From an uncultured bacterium (lineage in GTDB: Bacteria > Hydrogenedentota > Hydrogenedentia > Hydrogenedentales > CAILVY01): a stretch of 64,000 nucleotides of DNA. A model generated the notes under the pieces. It was not told where the DNA came from, did not search any database, and saw only the letters and a list, made by a program, of their open reading frames with translations. The position numbers and the translations under genes are program-made. Shown piece by piece: positions 45,878-54,680 of the stretch; within the stretch, counting starts at the first letter, position 1, and each line of letters starts with the position of its first letter. Location: NCBI GenBank assembly GCA_937951485.1, contig CALEDJ010000003.1, positions 1 through 64,000 on the forward strand. Direction: 5' to 3'.

Positions 45878-46969
45878 TCATGCGGGGGTCAGTCCCAGCC
45901 GTGGTGGGAGGGGCGAATCCTTTCGCAGTCGTGGAACAATAATTTCGAGGTCCGTATTCACCGCCTGGCGGGCCACAAACAGGGCCGCCGCCGGGTGCAG
46001 ATAGGCCAGTTCTTTCAGATACTGCCACCATTCGCCGGATTCAATGACGCGCCCGAGCAGGGTTTGCGGAATCCGCACGGCATCCGCCACGGCTTCGTCG
46101 GAGGCCATTTCGTCGGTCAGCCGCGCGGCGGCCATATCCGCTTGCTCTTTCCGACGTCGCTCCAGTGTTTCCTGGAGCGCCTGGGCGATGAGGCACGCCT
46201 CGCGGTAGTTTTCGGCGAACTCGTCCCACGCGGGGTCCTGCGCCCGAATCAGCGCAATAACCACCTCGACCTGCATCTCCAGAGGCCGATCACAAATCCG
46301 GGCTGCCGCGGCGTCATCCGACAACAGATATGCGAGTGCGGTGCGTACATGCGATTCCACGGGCTGCACGGGCAGGCTGTCTTCCGGGCGTTCGGGATAG
46401 TCCGCATGCAGGATCAGCGCCCGCTGCTGGTGGTTGGGCACGGCCGGCAAGGGCTCCGGGAACGCCGCATAATCGTAGTTCAGGCCCGTGGCGACCCGGT
46501 AAGCGTGCACGGCCTGCGGGATGTCCCCGCGGTCCAGTGCGGCGTCCGCCGCCTCGAAGAAGGCCGCCTGCATTCTCGCCCGGATGCGCAGCAGTTCATA
46601 GGCCTGGGCGGCGGCGGTGTACTTGCCCAGCCGCACCGCATTGTCCGCCAGGGCCAGCACCAGTTCCGACGGCAACTGCGGCGGCCCGTCTTTCTGGAGT
46701 TGCAGGCGCACATGCGTGCGCGTCTCGACCCGTTTCACCAGTTCCAGTGCTTCGCGGAAGCGTTTTTCATCTTCATCTTCGGGGAGCAGGTACGAATACT
46801 TTGCGCTATGGATGTTTTCCGTGGAGGTGTCGCGCAGAGGCGAATACGGGAGGAACATGAAACGGAAATTGACGATATCCCCCTCCGCCACGGCATAGGC
46901 AAGGCACCTGTCAATGGTGTCCGGGTCCACCGGGGGTTTCTGTTCGGCAGTGCGTCTGAACAGACTCAT
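45878..46969 (-). CDS. Unknown helical protein, coupled to the J-like gene
   Basis: 363 residues from ATG 46969, which overlaps the TGA of the upstream J-like gene as ATGA. I recognise no family. The sequence is almost entirely helical with TPR-like spacing of small residues, for example LVLALADNAVRLGKYTAAAQ, AAFFEAADAALDRGDIPQAV and ALIRAQDPAWDEFAENYREA; three TPR-like units are plausible. There is no signal peptide or membrane helix. Coupled translation with a J-like protein suggests that both work together, perhaps as a chaperone-linked complex. Confidence 0.75.
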   Translation of the reverse strand: MSLFRRTAEQKPPVDPDTIDRCLAYAVAEGDIVNFRFMFLPYSPLRDTSTENIHSAKYSYLLPEDEDEKRFREALELVKRVETRTHVRLQLQKDGPPQLPSELVLALADNAVRLGKYTAAAQAYELLRIRARMQAAFFEAADAALDRGDIPQAVHAYRVATGLNYDYAAFPEPLPAVPNHQQRALILHADYPERPEDSLPVQPVESHVRTALAYLLSDDAAAARICDRPLEMQVEVVIALIRAQDPAWDEFAENYREACLIAQALQETLERRRKEQADMAAARLTDEMASDEAVADAVRIPQTLLGRVIESGEWWQYLKELAYLHPAAALFVARQAVNTDLEIIVPRLRKDSPLPPRLGLTPA

Positions 46970-47565
46970 TTGACGCCCTCCGCGATGATCGCCGCAGCGG
47001 TCCGGTGTCGTTCCTCCCAATCCAGGCGCGGCGGGGTGACATCGTAGTACGGGAGGCGCTCGTGGATTTCCTGGTAGAGCCGTTGCCGGTAGTGGCGCAA
47101 CACGCGGCTTGCGTGGCGCTCGTGGTAAGGGTCCCAGCCGCTCGCCTCAACGCATTCGGGGTCGCGGCCCGCCTCCAGCATCAACTCCTCCATATAAGTG
47201 GACAGGAAATGCCGGAGTGCGTTGTCGAAGGCGCGCCGCAGCGATTCGGTCTTCGCGGGGTCCGCCGCGCCGTCCGCCGCATGGCGCCATTCTTCTTCCA
47301 GCGCAATGACCCGCTTCCGGTCTTCGATATATCGCTGCCGCCGATCATTGTCGCGCAGGATATAAAAGGCCGCATTCATCTGCGCCATTTTCAGCAGGTA
47401 GGCGTCGCGGCGGTCGCCGCTGAGTTCGGTCTGGTGGATTTCCACCACCAGGTCCCGCATCATCTTTTTGTAATTCTTCCGCACCTCGCCCGGCTTACAG
47501 TCCTCCGTCAGGCCGAGCGTGGCGAAATAATCCACGTAACTCTTGTCCGCCTCATGGTTCGTCAT
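46966..47565 (-). CDS. J-domain-like protein lacking the HPD motif
   Basis: 199 residues from ATG 47565, with GGGAG ten bases upstream. Residues 8-80 align with a J-domain: DYFATLGLTEDCKPGEVRKN, YKKMMRDLVVEIHQ and AAFYILRDNDRRQRYIEDRK match helices I, II, III and IV. The loop between helices II and III, where J-proteins read HPD, has VEIHQTEL instead, so the protein should not stimulate Hsp70 in the usual way. The rest is helical (ALRHFLSTYMEELMLEAGRD). It leads the five-gene run and is coupled to the next gene by ATGA. Confidence 0.7.
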   Translation of the reverse strand: MTNHEADKSYVDYFATLGLTEDCKPGEVRKNYKKMMRDLVVEIHQTELSGDRRDAYLLKMAQMNAAFYILRDNDRRQRYIEDRKRVIALEEEWRHAADGAADPAKTESLRRAFDNALRHFLSTYMEELMLEAGRDPECVEASGWDPYHERHASRVLRHYRQRLYQEIHERLPYYDVTPPRLDWEERHRTAAAIIAEGVK

Positions 47566-47656
47566 CGCAGAAACACTCCCTGGAAAATGTGATTGTACCC
47601 ATCGTCTGCCACCCTGCTCAACATCGGACGGGTCGGACGGGTCGGACCTGCGCAAA

Positions 47657-47832
47657 GTTCTGGAATACGGGCTTCAGCCTGTCACTGCGGGCGGGATGCC
47701 CGCGTTCCCGGTTCTGGAGTACAGGGTTCAGCCTGCCAAATGCTGATGGGAGACCCACACAAAGTTCTGGAGTAGGGGCTTCAGCCTGCTGAAAAGGAAA
47801 ACCCAGCCGGCATTCCGCATTCCGCACTCCTG
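47657..47832. repeat. R2 repeats, three copies, followed by heptad repeats
   Basis: Variants of GTTCTGGAATACGGGCTTCAG, GTTCTGGAGTACAGGGTTCAG and GTTCTGGAGTAGGGGCTTCAG occur at 47657, 47711 and 47763, each ending in CCTG. Between the first two is GCGGGCGGGATGCCCGC. CATTCCGCATTCCGCACTCC follows at 47811. Together they fill the 269-bp gap between the J-like gene and the Gfo/Idh gene. Confidence 0.8.
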
Positions 47833-47834
47833 TC

Positions 47835-49172
47835 TTACGCAAGTTTCCATGGGGCGCGCATGGGGCGCGACAAGCGCTGGTTGGCGGCGGCGTCATCCGG
47901 GAAGACTTCGCGCCGCGGATCAAAACGCAGCGGCCGCGCGGCGCGGATGGCGATATCGCAGGCGTGGCAGAAGAGGTCCCCGGCAACGGACTCGTCGATC
48001 GGGGACACGGTGTCGCGTTTCTCGCGCACGCATTCCACGAAATTGCGCACATGGTGGCGGCTTTCGTAGAGGCGCTGCGCGGAGTCCGGCAACGTCATGG
48101 CAGCCAGCGATTCCGGTTCGGAGGTGATTTCGCGGCGGTTGACGCATACCCAGCCTTCATCGCCCACAAAGGCGGTGCCATGGCCGGCATCGGCCCGGAA
48201 GCGGCGCTGCCAGTCTACAGGCGCCGGTTCTGCGCGGTATTCCACGGTGACGCCGCTGTCGTAGGCGCAGGTGATTTTCCAGTCCGTAGCGCAGTTGCAC
48301 ACGCCTTCCGTGGGGAAGCGGCCCACGCCGTCAATCCAGCATGGCGCGCTCAGCAGTTCACCCGCGCCCCAGAACGCGATGTCCACCGGATGAATGCCCC
48401 ATCCCGCGATGAAACCCACCGCATAATCGGAAATATGCCACCACCACTTGTTGGATTCGCGTTCCAGCGTGTAGGGGGTGAACGGCGCGGGGCCGAGCCA
48501 GCGGTCATAATCCAGCGTTTCGGGGACGGGGGCCTGTTCCGTCGGGCCGCCGGCGACGCTCGGCGGCGCCCAGACATAGATGGTGTGCAATTTGCCGATG
48601 TAGCCGTTGCGCACCAGTTCGCAGGCCTGCCGGAATTTTTTGTCCGAGCGCTGCTGCGTGCCGAACTGAAACACGGCGTTGTGCTTGTGCACCGCCTCGC
48701 GCAGCGCCTGGTCTTCCTGGACCGTGACGCCCATGGGCTTTTCAAGATAGACGCCTTTCCCGGTGCGCACCGCCGCCAGCGCGTGCAGCACGTGCCAGTG
48801 GTCGCACGAGGCCACGATCACCGCGTCAATGTCCCCGCGCGCCGTCAGCAATTCGTGATCGTTGTACGCGGCGCAGCCCTGATTTTCGTAGTGTCGGTTC
48901 ACGGTCTGTGCGGCTGTCTCCAAACGGTCGCGTTTCACGTCGCACACCGCGACCACCTGCGCGCCGGGACTTTGCAGCGTCTCGCCCAGCAGGTGCGCGC
49001 CGCGATCCCCCACGCCAATCGCGCCGATCACCACCCGCTCGCTCGGCGCGGCGCGGTTATTCATCCCCAGCGCGGTCGCAGGGATGATTGCGGGAAACGC
49101 GGCCGCGCCGGTCGCGGCAAGACTGGTCCCCAGGAAACGGCGGCGTGAGATGCGTCTTTGGCGTGTCATCAT
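47835..49172 (-). CDS. Gfo/Idh/MocA-family oxidoreductase with Tat signal
   Basis: 445 residues from ATG 49172, with GGGGAGG upstream; ATG 49169 is next to it. The N-terminus RRISRRRFLGTSLAATGAAA is a twin-arginine signal, so the folded protein should be exported. The Rossmann domain follows (VVIGAIGVGDRGAHLLGETL), then AVCDVKRDRLE, GVYLEKPMGVTVQED with the conserved E-K-P, and a C-terminal sheet domain (WGIHPVDIAFWGAGELL). These exported members are common in planctomycetes and act on sugars or glycan side chains with NAD-type cofactors. The specific substrate is unknown. It is separated from its neighbours by repeats. Confidence 0.92.
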   Translation of the reverse strand: MMTRQRRISRRRFLGTSLAATGAAAFPAIIPATALGMNNRAAPSERVVIGAIGVGDRGAHLLGETLQSPGAQVVAVCDVKRDRLETAAQTVNRHYENQGCAAYNDHELLTARGDIDAVIVASCDHWHVLHALAAVRTGKGVYLEKPMGVTVQEDQALREAVHKHNAVFQFGTQQRSDKKFRQACELVRNGYIGKLHTIYVWAPPSVAGGPTEQAPVPETLDYDRWLGPAPFTPYTLERESNKWWWHISDYAVGFIAGWGIHPVDIAFWGAGELLSAPCWIDGVGRFPTEGVCNCATDWKITCAYDSGVTVEYRAEPAPVDWQRRFRADAGHGTAFVGDEGWVCVNRREITSEPESLAAMTLPDSAQRLYESRHHVRNFVECVREKRDTVSPIDESVAGDLFCHACDIAIRAARPLRFDPRREVFPDDAAANQRLSRPMRAPWKLA

Positions 49173-49339
49173 TGTTCCTCCCCGGACGATCACAGGACAC
49201 AGGCAGAGGCATTTTCTCAACGTCGCGGGTCCCGTGAGCGCAGTTGTGATCCGTCAATACTATACACCCGTCCAAGGAAAAAACACCCCCCGACGGCGCG
49301 ACGGCCTTGCAGTGTCAGAGCCGAATCTCCTCATGACCG

Positions 49340-50020
49340 CTATCCCGCGAAAAGGTATTGCGGGAAAAGGACGCGCAGTTCAAAGAGCAGATCGAAGCGC
49401 GATTGGATTTTGTCCGGCGTCAGCAGGCTGTTGTGTTCGAGCGCAAGGCTGTCCTGTTCTATTTCCAGGCACAAGTCCCGGTGATTGAGCAAATATTCCA
49501 TCATGCGGGGGTGGCAGATGTCATAGGCGAATTTTCGATCTTTCGAGCGCACCACAAAGGCCTTGGAAAATTCGACCGATTCAAAGGCTATGTCTTTGAA
49601 ACCAATCATTTGCCCGAGGCGGGACCAGAAGGTTTCGGGATAGATGCGCAATTCCGGGAAGGACCGTTCCAGGTGCAGCAGCGCAATGCTGCAATAGTGG
49701 TGGTGTGTTTGCCGGCGTCCCTTCGAGTCCGTTGACCTGGTGGCGTAGTGAAAGTCAAAATATCTTACCCGTCGGTTGCGATATTCCCCTTCGATGAGGT
49801 TATAGGCATACCTGTTGCTCCCTTTGCGGAGCGCATCGAGAAAGGCGTACTGCTTTGCGATATCCGGCCGTTTCGCGGCGGAAAAGGTCATCCCCAGGCG
49901 TTTTGCAAGCGCTTGGAGCGCGTCGCGCCGTCGTTTCGCCTGGAGATGGCTCCCAATCGCAATCGCCACCACAATCACCACGAAAAGAGCGATAAACAGC
50001 GGCATCAAGGATTCGTCCAT
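49340..50020 (-). CDS. Membrane-anchored protein of DUF3137-like character, unknown
   Basis: 226 residues. A hydrophobic helix at residues 6-23 (MPLFIALFVVIVVAIAIG) is followed by a basic stretch and a cytosolic domain: LQALAKRLGMTFSAAKRPDI, NRYAYNLIEGEYRNRRVRYF and HHHYCSIALLHLERSFPELR. This resembles the DUF3137 pattern of a membrane helix plus a small sheet domain ending in hydrophobic residues, but I am not certain. Function is unknown. It stands alone on the strand between the Gfo/Idh gene and the porin gene. A hydrolase or transporter role is not supported. Confidence 0.65.
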   Translation of the reverse strand: MDESLMPLFIALFVVIVVAIAIGSHLQAKRRRDALQALAKRLGMTFSAAKRPDIAKQYAFLDALRKGSNRYAYNLIEGEYRNRRVRYFDFHYATRSTDSKGRRQTHHHYCSIALLHLERSFPELRIYPETFWSRLGQMIGFKDIAFESVEFSKAFVVRSKDRKFAYDICHPRMMEYLLNHRDLCLEIEQDSLALEHNSLLTPDKIQSRFDLLFELRVLFPQYLFAG

Positions 50021-50237
50021 CGTCCCTCCGGTATTGCGAAATCATTTCCCAACAGTCGGCGCTTGGGAATAATGGGGGAGCATAGCCGGTAAGGCGTGCG
50101 CGACACAAACCCCGGCGGGTGCTGCGAAATCAAATGAGAGCGATTGGCGCTGACTGTGGGGTCATAGAAGACGCACGGACAAAGACGGACAAGGGTGAAA
50201 CGCAAGATGGGGGCCGGCATTGCGCGGCAATATATGA

Positions 50238-50267
50238 CTGCGCCCCCGGAGGCGACCGGGGGCGCAG
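50238..50267. terminator. Perfect 12-bp GC hairpin downstream of the porin gene
   Basis: CTGCGCCCCCGG (50238-50249), loop AGGCGA, then CCGGGGGCGCAG (50256-50267): a perfect 12-bp stem 26 bp after the porin stop on the minus strand. No T-run follows on that strand, but its strength makes a stop or RNA-protecting role likely. Confidence 0.65.
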
Positions 50268-50293
50268 TTGATTCGCGTTTTGGTGAATAAAGG

Positions 50294-51850
50294 TCAGAAC
50301 TTGATGCGGGTGCCGGCGTAGATGTAATCGCCGCCGTCCTTGCCGGTGCCGCCGTTATAGGCCAATCCGTTCCAGCGGCTGAAGGTGCCGTATTCCTGGC
50401 CCGGCCCGACAAAGTGATGGGTATAGCCCAACTCGAAGATCAGGTCCTCGCTGTAGTGATACTCCGTAAACAGCCCGATGTCGTAACCCAAGTCACGCGG
50501 ATTCTCTTTGGTTATCCAACTTGCGCCGGGCAGGAGCGGCACGCGGTTGCCCCAGAGTTTCGCGCTGAGCGGACGCCGGAACGGCTCGACCGCCTCATAG
50601 TGCGACGCAAAGAAAATGATCAGGAACTTATCATAGAGGAAAGTGTTGAAGCCGGCCCGCACCCACCACATGTTCGACGCGTCATTGTTGAGGTCCATAA
50701 ATCCGCTGGCGATGTCATTGGAGAAGAGCCGGTTGAAACTTATGCTGGCCCTGGGCCGGTGGAAAGGGTTGAGCCAGTCCCAGAAACTGATGTCGCGGCG
50801 GTCTTCGCCGCCATAATAGCGGAATCCGGCAAAGAGGCGCGGCCTGCATTTGTAGTCGAAAGAGTAGCCGACATCGAGTTTCGCGCCCCAGTTGTCGAAA
50901 TGGGCGCGGGAATCGCCCGCCAGCAGGGTGGTGAACGTGGCCCCGATGGCGTCCGCGCTGCCGAACTGATAGGCGACCTCGGCGTCCACATCGAAATTCC
51001 ACTTGTTCATCGCACCGCGCAAGCCGACCGTAAAAAGGTTGGTGTCGCTGTACCCGGCCAGCCCGAAGGGGGCGTTGGGGATGGGGATATCATCGCGCAG
51101 GTAGAGCAGATAGGCGTCGAAGGTGAATCCTTCGAGGGCGATGTAAGACCCGTAGACGCCGTAGAAATCAACATCGTTCTCAAACATGTCGGCGAAATTC
51201 TCGGCGAGTTTGCCGGCCCAGGCGTCAATGGTGAACTGGTCGTGCGAATAGGTCAGGCGCAGCGCGTCGAAGGAGGCGCCGGTATAGAAAAAGGCGAAAT
51301 CGCGCGGGCCGACCAGCCATTGGCTGCCGAAGGCGAGTTCCTGGCGGCCGATACGCAGGCGCAGGGGCACGCCGTAAATCTGGTCCGCTTCGATATAGGC
51401 CTGGAAAAACTCCACATCGTCCACGCTGCGGGCGCGCGCGTCCGAGCCGGTCACATAGTCGGATCGAAAATCCTCGCCCCACACGTCATAGGAATCCAGT
51501 TCGATGAAAGCGGAGACGTCCTGGGTGAAATCGGCGCGGACATGCAGCCGCGTGCGCTGCTCCACAAACGCCACGTCATCTCCCCGGTCATCCCAGTCAT
51601 AAATGCTCATCACATTGTTCACGGGGGAGAAGAAGCCGCGCCCGCCGATGGGACGCTTCCACACGCTGGCCGGCGACCAACGCTGCTCCGGCATGGGCAT
51701 GCCGCCCTGAAAGGTTGTGAATGTGTTTCGAATGTAGTTGCCGCGTATCCGCACCGATCCGCCCACCGTGACATTCTGCAACTCGGCCCACGCCGATATG
51801 CTCACCGCCACGAGAAGAAACAACACGACGCACGTGCTTATGTTACGCAT
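50294..51850 (-). CDS. Outer-membrane porin of the alginate-export type
   Basis: 518 residues from ATG 51850, beginning with a signal peptide (MRNISTCVVLFLLVAVSISA, WAE). The mature protein shows alternating aromatic and polar residues typical of a large beta barrel: AGFNTFLYDKFLIIFFASHY and ELGYTHHFVGPG; the last residue is phenylalanine, as in many outer-membrane barrels. Signature stretches include RTRLHVRADFTQDVSAFIEL and GRQELAFGSQWLVG, seen in alginate-export (AlgE-like) proteins. It should let polysaccharide or sugar acids pass the outer membrane, but the direction and solute are unknown. No alginate synthesis genes are adjacent. Confidence 0.85.
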   Translation of the reverse strand: MRNISTCVVLFLLVAVSISAWAELQNVTVGGSVRIRGNYIRNTFTTFQGGMPMPEQRWSPASVWKRPIGGRGFFSPVNNVMSIYDWDDRGDDVAFVEQRTRLHVRADFTQDVSAFIELDSYDVWGEDFRSDYVTGSDARARSVDDVEFFQAYIEADQIYGVPLRLRIGRQELAFGSQWLVGPRDFAFFYTGASFDALRLTYSHDQFTIDAWAGKLAENFADMFENDVDFYGVYGSYIALEGFTFDAYLLYLRDDIPIPNAPFGLAGYSDTNLFTVGLRGAMNKWNFDVDAEVAYQFGSADAIGATFTTLLAGDSRAHFDNWGAKLDVGYSFDYKCRPRLFAGFRYYGGEDRRDISFWDWLNPFHRPRASISFNRLFSNDIASGFMDLNNDASNMWWVRAGFNTFLYDKFLIIFFASHYEAVEPFRRPLSAKLWGNRVPLLPGASWITKENPRDLGYDIGLFTEYHYSEDLIFELGYTHHFVGPGQEYGTFSRWNGLAYNGGTGKDGGDYIYAGTRIKF

Positions 51851-52134
51851 AGTCCCACACGCTCCTTCCTCTTGCCTGGACGCCATTGCGCATCCAGAGG
51901 CTGCTCCTGTGCCATAAAACCCCACCCCCGCTCACTCCGCCGCAGGTGTGCACACGCAACGCGGCATTGAGCGGCAATTCCCTTCCGCACAACACGCTAG
52001 CACACCGCATTCCGCTTGTCAACCTTTCACACTATCCACAGACGGACGCCCCAACTATCGCATCCGGCATCGGGGAAAGGACGCGGTTCCTGGACGAAGG
52101 GGACAGGCTGGACAGGAATTGCAGTCCCCGCCCC

Positions 52135-53397
52135 TCAGCGCAGCGCGCCGGCCACTTTCCGAATCCCCTGAATGATCCACTCGGCGTGTTGGTCTTCAAA
52201 GGTCTGCGCGAGGGAGATGATGATGGTGCGCCCGAGGATGTCCAGGGTTCTTGGGCACATGTCCGGATGGTATTGGCGCGAAGGGTCATGCAGCGGGGAG
52301 GTCCAGGGGCGGCCGTGCGCGTCCCACGAACGTTTTTCCATGACATATTCCCAGTAGCAATAGATGTGTCGGTCGGGAATCCCGCGATCGTAAATGCTCG
52401 CGGCGGGAATGCCCTCGGCGTTCAGGGCCAGCGCAAAACGTTTTGCGCGTTCACCGGATTCGAGCAGGATTGCCACGCTGATCCCGCAGTCTCCGTCGGG
52501 GTCCGGGGATCGGTGCGGCTGGATGCCGGGAGAATCCGCGATGCCCTCGTGGATGCGGCGGCGCAGTGCGCGGGTGCGCGCGAGAATGCTTTCCATCCGC
52601 CCGAATTGCACACAGCCGAGGGCGCCTTCCATCTCGTTCATGCGGCAGTTCTCGCCGGGGAAGGGGGCGACGGTCGTGTCAGCGGGGTTCCAGAAACACA
52701 TGGCGGAGTCATGGCGGATTGCGGCGCGCTCGAAAACCTCGCGGTTCCGGGTCACAACCATGCCGCCTTCGCCCGCCGTGATGATCTTGTATTGTTGCAG
52801 GCTGAAACAGCCGACATCGCCCAGCGAACCCAGCGCCCGGCCCTTGTAGCGTCCGCCGCATGCCTGCGCGCAATCTTCGATCACCAGCAGATTGCGGCGA
52901 CGCGCGACATCGAGGATGCGATCCATGTCGCAGGGGATGCCGCGCATGTGGACGGGCATGACGGCCTTGGTGCGCGGCGTGATTTTCTTCTCGATGTCTT
53001 CGGGGTCTATGGTGAAAGACTCGTCTATCTCCGCGATGACCGGCACCGCACCGCAAATCAACACTGCCGACGCGGAGGCGATGTAGGTGAAACCCGGCAC
53101 GATCACCTCATCACCGTCTCCGACGCCAATCCCCACCAGTCCGCAAATCAGCGCGGCGGTACCGCCGCCGACGGCCAGCGCATAGTCGCAGCCGGTCATC
53201 TCCTTGAAGAGGTTCTCCAATTGTGTACAGTTGGAGTTTGCGTGGTCCAGGAAACGAAACAGGCATTGACTGCGCACCACGGCGGCCACCGCCTCCGCCT
53301 CCTCCTCGCCCATCGCCGCCGGTCCCAGCCAAGGGGATGGAAAAGGCCCCGTCGCCACCGGTTTCCCGCCATCAATCGCCAGTCTCTCGTCGTGCAT
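52135..53397 (-). CDS. DegT/DnrJ/EryC1/StrS-family aminotransferase
   Basis: 420 residues from ATG 53397, with AAGGAG upstream. The type I fold has its PLP lysine in FSLQQYKIITAGEGG, a cofactor Asp in LLVIEDCAQACGG and the phosphate region SFTIDPEDIEKK. It is related to sugar aminotransferases that make amino sugars for O-antigen, antibiotics or glycosylation. Members such as GntR-linked or AHBA-type variants exist, so the substrate stays open. Family proteins may also be dehydratases. No nucleotide-sugar gene lies next to it, though rmlC is 20 kb away. It is the first gene of this part of the minus-strand run. Confidence 0.9.
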   Translation of the reverse strand: MHDERLAIDGGKPVATGPFPSPWLGPAAMGEEEAEAVAAVVRSQCLFRFLDHANSNCTQLENLFKEMTGCDYALAVGGGTAALICGLVGIGVGDGDEVIVPGFTYIASASAVLICGAVPVIAEIDESFTIDPEDIEKKITPRTKAVMPVHMRGIPCDMDRILDVARRRNLLVIEDCAQACGGRYKGRALGSLGDVGCFSLQQYKIITAGEGGMVVTRNREVFERAAIRHDSAMCFWNPADTTVAPFPGENCRMNEMEGALGCVQFGRMESILARTRALRRRIHEGIADSPGIQPHRSPDPDGDCGISVAILLESGERAKRFALALNAEGIPAASIYDRGIPDRHIYCYWEYVMEKRSWDAHGRPWTSPLHDPSRQYHPDMCPRTLDILGRTIIISLAQTFEDQHAEWIIQGIRKVAGALR

Positions 53398-53460
53398 ATT
53401 GCGCTCCTTGTATATCATCCGCAGATGACGCAGATGTTCGCAGATTGTTTTTGCATTTTT

Positions 53461-53553
53461 TGTTACATTTCAGCGGAGTGGCGTGCAGCGGGGGATGTTG
53501 AAAGCCGTGTAGTGCTTTCCGACAATAAATGCGATTCCGCTGAAATGTTACCA
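53461..53553. repeat. R5 element (GTTACATTTCAGCGGA ends)
   Basis: TGTTACATTTCAGCGGA (53461-53477) is inverted as TCCGCTGAAATGTTACCA (53536-53553). The left half continues GTGGCGTGCAGCGGGGGATG and matches, in reverse orientation, the element at 27717-27756. It lies in the 199-bp gap between the DegT and MazG genes. Confidence 0.8.
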
Positions 53554-53596
53554 ATTTTGTTGTGTTGAATCTGCGGTTTTCTGCGCAATCTGCGGA

Positions 53597-54019
53597 TCAG
53601 TCATTTCCGCGCTTTTCTTTTTCCTTGATTCGTTGCCAGGAATTCATGGCATCCTCGGGGGTGCGGGCTTTGTCTTCGCCGAAGACGTGGTCATGCCGAC
53701 GGATCATCTTCTCGTGGGCGCGTTTCAGGGCTGCTTCCAGGGAAAAGCGCCCTTCCGCTTCCGCGGCGACGGCGCTGGCCAGCAGCGTGAACAGGGTGTC
53801 GCCGAATTCCTCTTCCGCGTGGTGCCCGTCTGCTTTCTCGAGGGCCTCGATGTATTCGTCCAACTCCCCGCGCGAAAAGGCGGCGAAACTGTGCGAGGTC
53901 TGCTGCCGGTCCCAGGGGCACCCCTCGGGCGAACGCAAGTATCTGGTCAATGCGACCAGGATTTCAAACCATTCTGCTTCGGTTTTCGGGGGATGCTTAA
54001 TGTGTGGCAGGGATTTCAT
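53597..54019 (-). CDS. MazG-family nucleotide pyrophosphohydrolase
   Basis: 140 residues from ATG 54019, with GGAG eight bases upstream; GTG 54028 is in frame. A single MazG domain: LRSPEGCPWDRQQTSHSFAA, then the E-x-x-x-E helix GELDEYIEALEKADG and AEEEFGDTLFTLLASAVAAE with the second metal pair, and RFSLEAALKRAHEKMIRRHD. Short MazG proteins hydrolyse nucleoside triphosphates to monophosphates and pyrophosphate, often to clean up the pool. It is one domain, half the size of the two-domain Escherichia coli enzyme. It is followed by no related gene. Confidence 0.93.
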   Translation of the reverse strand: MKSLPHIKHPPKTEAEWFEILVALTRYLRSPEGCPWDRQQTSHSFAAFSRGELDEYIEALEKADGHHAEEEFGDTLFTLLASAVAAEAEGRFSLEAALKRAHEKMIRRHDHVFGEDKARTPEDAMNSWQRIKEKEKRGND

Positions 54020-54091
54020 CCATTTCACTCCATTTCAGGCATAACCGGGAGAAACAGGCGGACCGCTCAACTTTTTTTCGCATTTGCCGAT

Positions 54092-54112
54092 AATACTCTA
54101 CGATGGAGTATT
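54092..54112. promoter_or_regulatory. Perfect palindrome before a small zinc-ribbon gene
   Basis: AATACTC-TACGATG-GAGTATT is a perfect 7-bp inverted repeat overlapping a possible -10 box (GATAAT at 54089) and ending 8 bp before the ribosome site. It could be an operator or a 5' hairpin controlling the small gene at 54132. Confidence 0.45.
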
Positions 54113-54131
54113 TGGACAAGGAGGTCCGGCC

Positions 54132-54311
54132 ATGACGGTTCAATGTTGCGTATGCCATCGGGTCAAGGTCGAGGATACATGGAAGTATCGGGCTGTTGAA
54201 GACCCGCACGAAGTCAGTCACGCCTATTGTCCGACGTGTCTTGAGGCGTCTAAGAAGGCCATGTGGGAGGAGATTTCCCGGCGTCGGACGGTGATGTCGT
54301 CCGCCACATAA
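54132..54311 (+). CDS. Small zinc-ribbon protein, 59 residues
   Basis: ATG 54132 follows AAGGAGG at an ideal distance, so the short frame is well supported; a longer reading from 54084 is unnecessary. The protein has C-x-x-C in MTVQCCVCHRVKVEDTWKY and C-P-x-C in HAYCPTCLEASKK, a compact zinc ribbon, with a charged helical tail. Similar small zinc proteins sit next to histidine kinases or response regulators in many bacteria and are thought to bind protein or nucleic acid. No such partner is adjacent. A palindrome before the gene and a terminator after it suggest a single regulated unit. Confidence 0.8.
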   Translation: MTVQCCVCHRVKVEDTWKYRAVEDPHEVSHAYCPTCLEASKKAMWEEISRRRTVMSSAT

Positions 54312-54362
54312 ACCCGGCTCAACACGCGCACCTGTGCGTGTTCGTTCATACACCCTGTGAAG

Positions 54363-54391
54363 AGCGCCCGCCACAGACGGGGGGCGCTTTT
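54363..54391 (+). terminator. Rho-independent terminator after the zinc-ribbon gene
   Basis: AGCGCCCGCC pairs with GGGGGGCGCT across ACAGAC (one G-G mismatch), followed by TTTTCCTTTTT. It closes the 54132-54311 gene. Confidence 0.8.
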
Positions 54392-54404
54392 CCTTTTTGG
54401 GGGG

Positions 54405-54505
54405 AGAGGGACAGAAGGGGAAGGAACGGAAGAGACGGAAGGGACAGGAGAGATGGAAGAGATGCAGGTGACAGCAGGGACAGGAGGGGAAGAGGAGCGG
54501 AAATG
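54405..54505 (+). repeat. Purine-rich degenerate repeat
   Basis: About 100 bp made almost only of A and G, with recurring GGAAGAGAC, GGAAGGGACAGG and GGGACAGGAGGGG units, between the terminator and the GxGYxYP gene. A similar but C-rich tract is at 57630-57735. Confidence 0.6.
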
Positions 54506-54680
54506 ACAAATTGGGCGAAGTGGACAGGGAATGTGTCTTTGGTTCTATTTCGTGTGCGCTTCGTCCACTTTGTCCATGAAGTCCTTGAATTCCGATAATG
54601 CCGCCCGTTTCCGTGCGTTTTGGTTGCGCCGCTGCAGCCCGGTCTTTACACTATCCACTGCAGAACGGGGAGAAGAATCC

